Shown here: positions 6,327-6,918 of the stretch, piece by piece
Layout: each line of letters starts with the position of its first letter
Position numbering within the stretch: the first letter of the stretch is position 1
Source: Phaeodactylibacter sp964397205
Lineage (GTDB): Bacteria > Bacteroidota > Bacteroidia > Chitinophagales > Saprospiraceae
NCBI GenBank assembly: GCA_964397205.1
Contig: CAYNIT010000249.1
Location: 1 to 6,918 of the forward strand
DNA: 6,918 bases
Direction of reading: 5' to 3'
Translations under genes and position numbers: made by a program
Notes under the pieces: model-generated
Database searches by the model: none
What the model saw: only the letters and a program-made list of their open reading frames with translations
What the model was told of the DNA's origin: nothing

Positions 6327-6918
6327 TTAGTATTTGACGGAAATTTCGTAACGGTCGCTGTTATCGGCAGCAGGTATTACATCATCAATGATGAACAGGT
6401 AATACCGCCCATCCCGCAGCGCTACGAACATATCCCCTTTCACCACAGGTTCCGACACATCCGTCACGGAGATTTCGCTGCAGTCAAAGCGCGTTCTCAC
6501 CCCGTCATCGAGTACGATACCGGATTCAAACGCCCCAACAATGGCTTCCTTATTGTCTACATTTCCGAATGTAAAGTTCTCGCCTACCGCCGTTTCGTCT
6601 ACTTGACGCAGCTCCGTACCATTGATAGAATGGATTTGTTGGCGCCAGTTTTCTGCATCGTCGGGATCGATTTCGCAATCGATGCCGATATCACGGATTT
6701 CAGCAGCATCAGCATCAGGATTTGTATCCACGGAAGTTACATTGACTCCGTTGTCGAGATCGAATGAGCCATTCTCTTGGCCAGCGACGTTGTAGAATAG
6801 CCCCATCATCGTCGTATCAATCGGCGTAGTCGGATCGATGACGGTGATGTTCAGGGAAGTACTGGCGGTTTCATTGGCTTCGTCAGTTACTTCAAAGGTG
6901 TAGGTGCTGGTCTCGCCG
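6327..6918 (-). CDS. C-terminal part of a secreted protein with an Ig-like module (5' end outside window)
   Basis: The frame is open to the window edge, giving 196 visible residues; the ATG codons at 6809 and 6806 are internal. The first ~28 residues (TSTYTFEVTDEANETASTS, ending LNITVID) are the closing strands of an Ig-like/PKD-like fold common in secreted Bacteroidota proteins. A short TTPIDTT linker then leads to a ~160-residue acidic domain starting MMGLFYNVAGQENGSFDL, containing two cysteines (visible residues 81 and 146) and strands such as GDMFVALRD and YYLFIIDDV. It ends EISVKY. I cannot name this domain. No T9SS-type C-terminal sorting domain is evident. The role is unknown; extracellular or periplasmic location is inferred from the Ig-like module. 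A strong terminator follows. Confidence 0.8.
   Translation of the reverse strand, partial: GETSTYTFEVTDEANETASTSLNITVIDPTTPIDTTMMGLFYNVAGQENGSFDLDNGVNVTSVDTNPDADAAEIRDIGIDCEIDPDDAENWRQQIHSINGTELRQVDETAVGENFTFGNVDNKEAIVGAFESGIVLDDGVRTRFDCSEISVTDVSEPVVKGDMFVALRDGRYYLFIIDDVIPAADNSDRYEISVKY

Overview
The window reads as a piece of a Bacteroidota chromosome, most likely a marine or wastewater Saprospiria-type lineage. This rests on three things: Bacteroidota-style promoters (TTG, about 20 bp, TAnnTTTG), no Shine-Dalgarno sequences ahead of the genes, and protein architectures typical of the phylum (long M1 peptidase, PspC protein with a large C-terminal domain, secreted Ig-like protein). The genus assignment is inference only.

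Layout, left to right. Positions 1-174 are a non-coding leader with a weak promoter candidate. Positions 175-3195 (+) encode a secreted, 1006-residue M1 (gluzincin) metallopeptidase with an intact zinc site and a C-terminal ~400-residue region that looks like an outer-membrane beta-barrel. It converges on a two-gene minus-strand operon with only 2 bp between the stop codons: a PspC-domain membrane protein (3198-4754) preceded by a PadR-family repressor (4747-5109), overlapping by 8 nt. The padR promoter is an almost perfect Bacteroidota promoter placed so close to the ATG that the transcript should be nearly leaderless. A perfect inverted repeat covers its -33 element and probably serves as the autoregulatory operator.

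Positions 5181-5589 hold no intact gene. They contain a frameshifted, stop-interrupted remnant resembling the C-terminus of a Rpn/PD-(D/E)XK-family transposase, followed by two hairpins. On the minus strand, 5590-6180 encodes a 196-residue secreted protein of unknown family with its own promoter. Positions 6327-6918 are the C-terminal part of a larger secreted protein with an Ig-like module; its start lies outside the window. A strong terminator (6261-6298) separates these two.

Functionally, padR-pspC looks like a self-regulated envelope-stress or membrane-maintenance unit. The M1 peptidase and the two secreted proteins are independent cell-envelope or exported genes. I see no CRISPR array, tRNA, rRNA, intact mobile element or clear defence system. 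I did not find a convincing new multi-gene system. The more notable items are the peptidase-barrel fusion, the phased operator at padR, an A9 tract inside pspC and the uncharacterised secreted protein.
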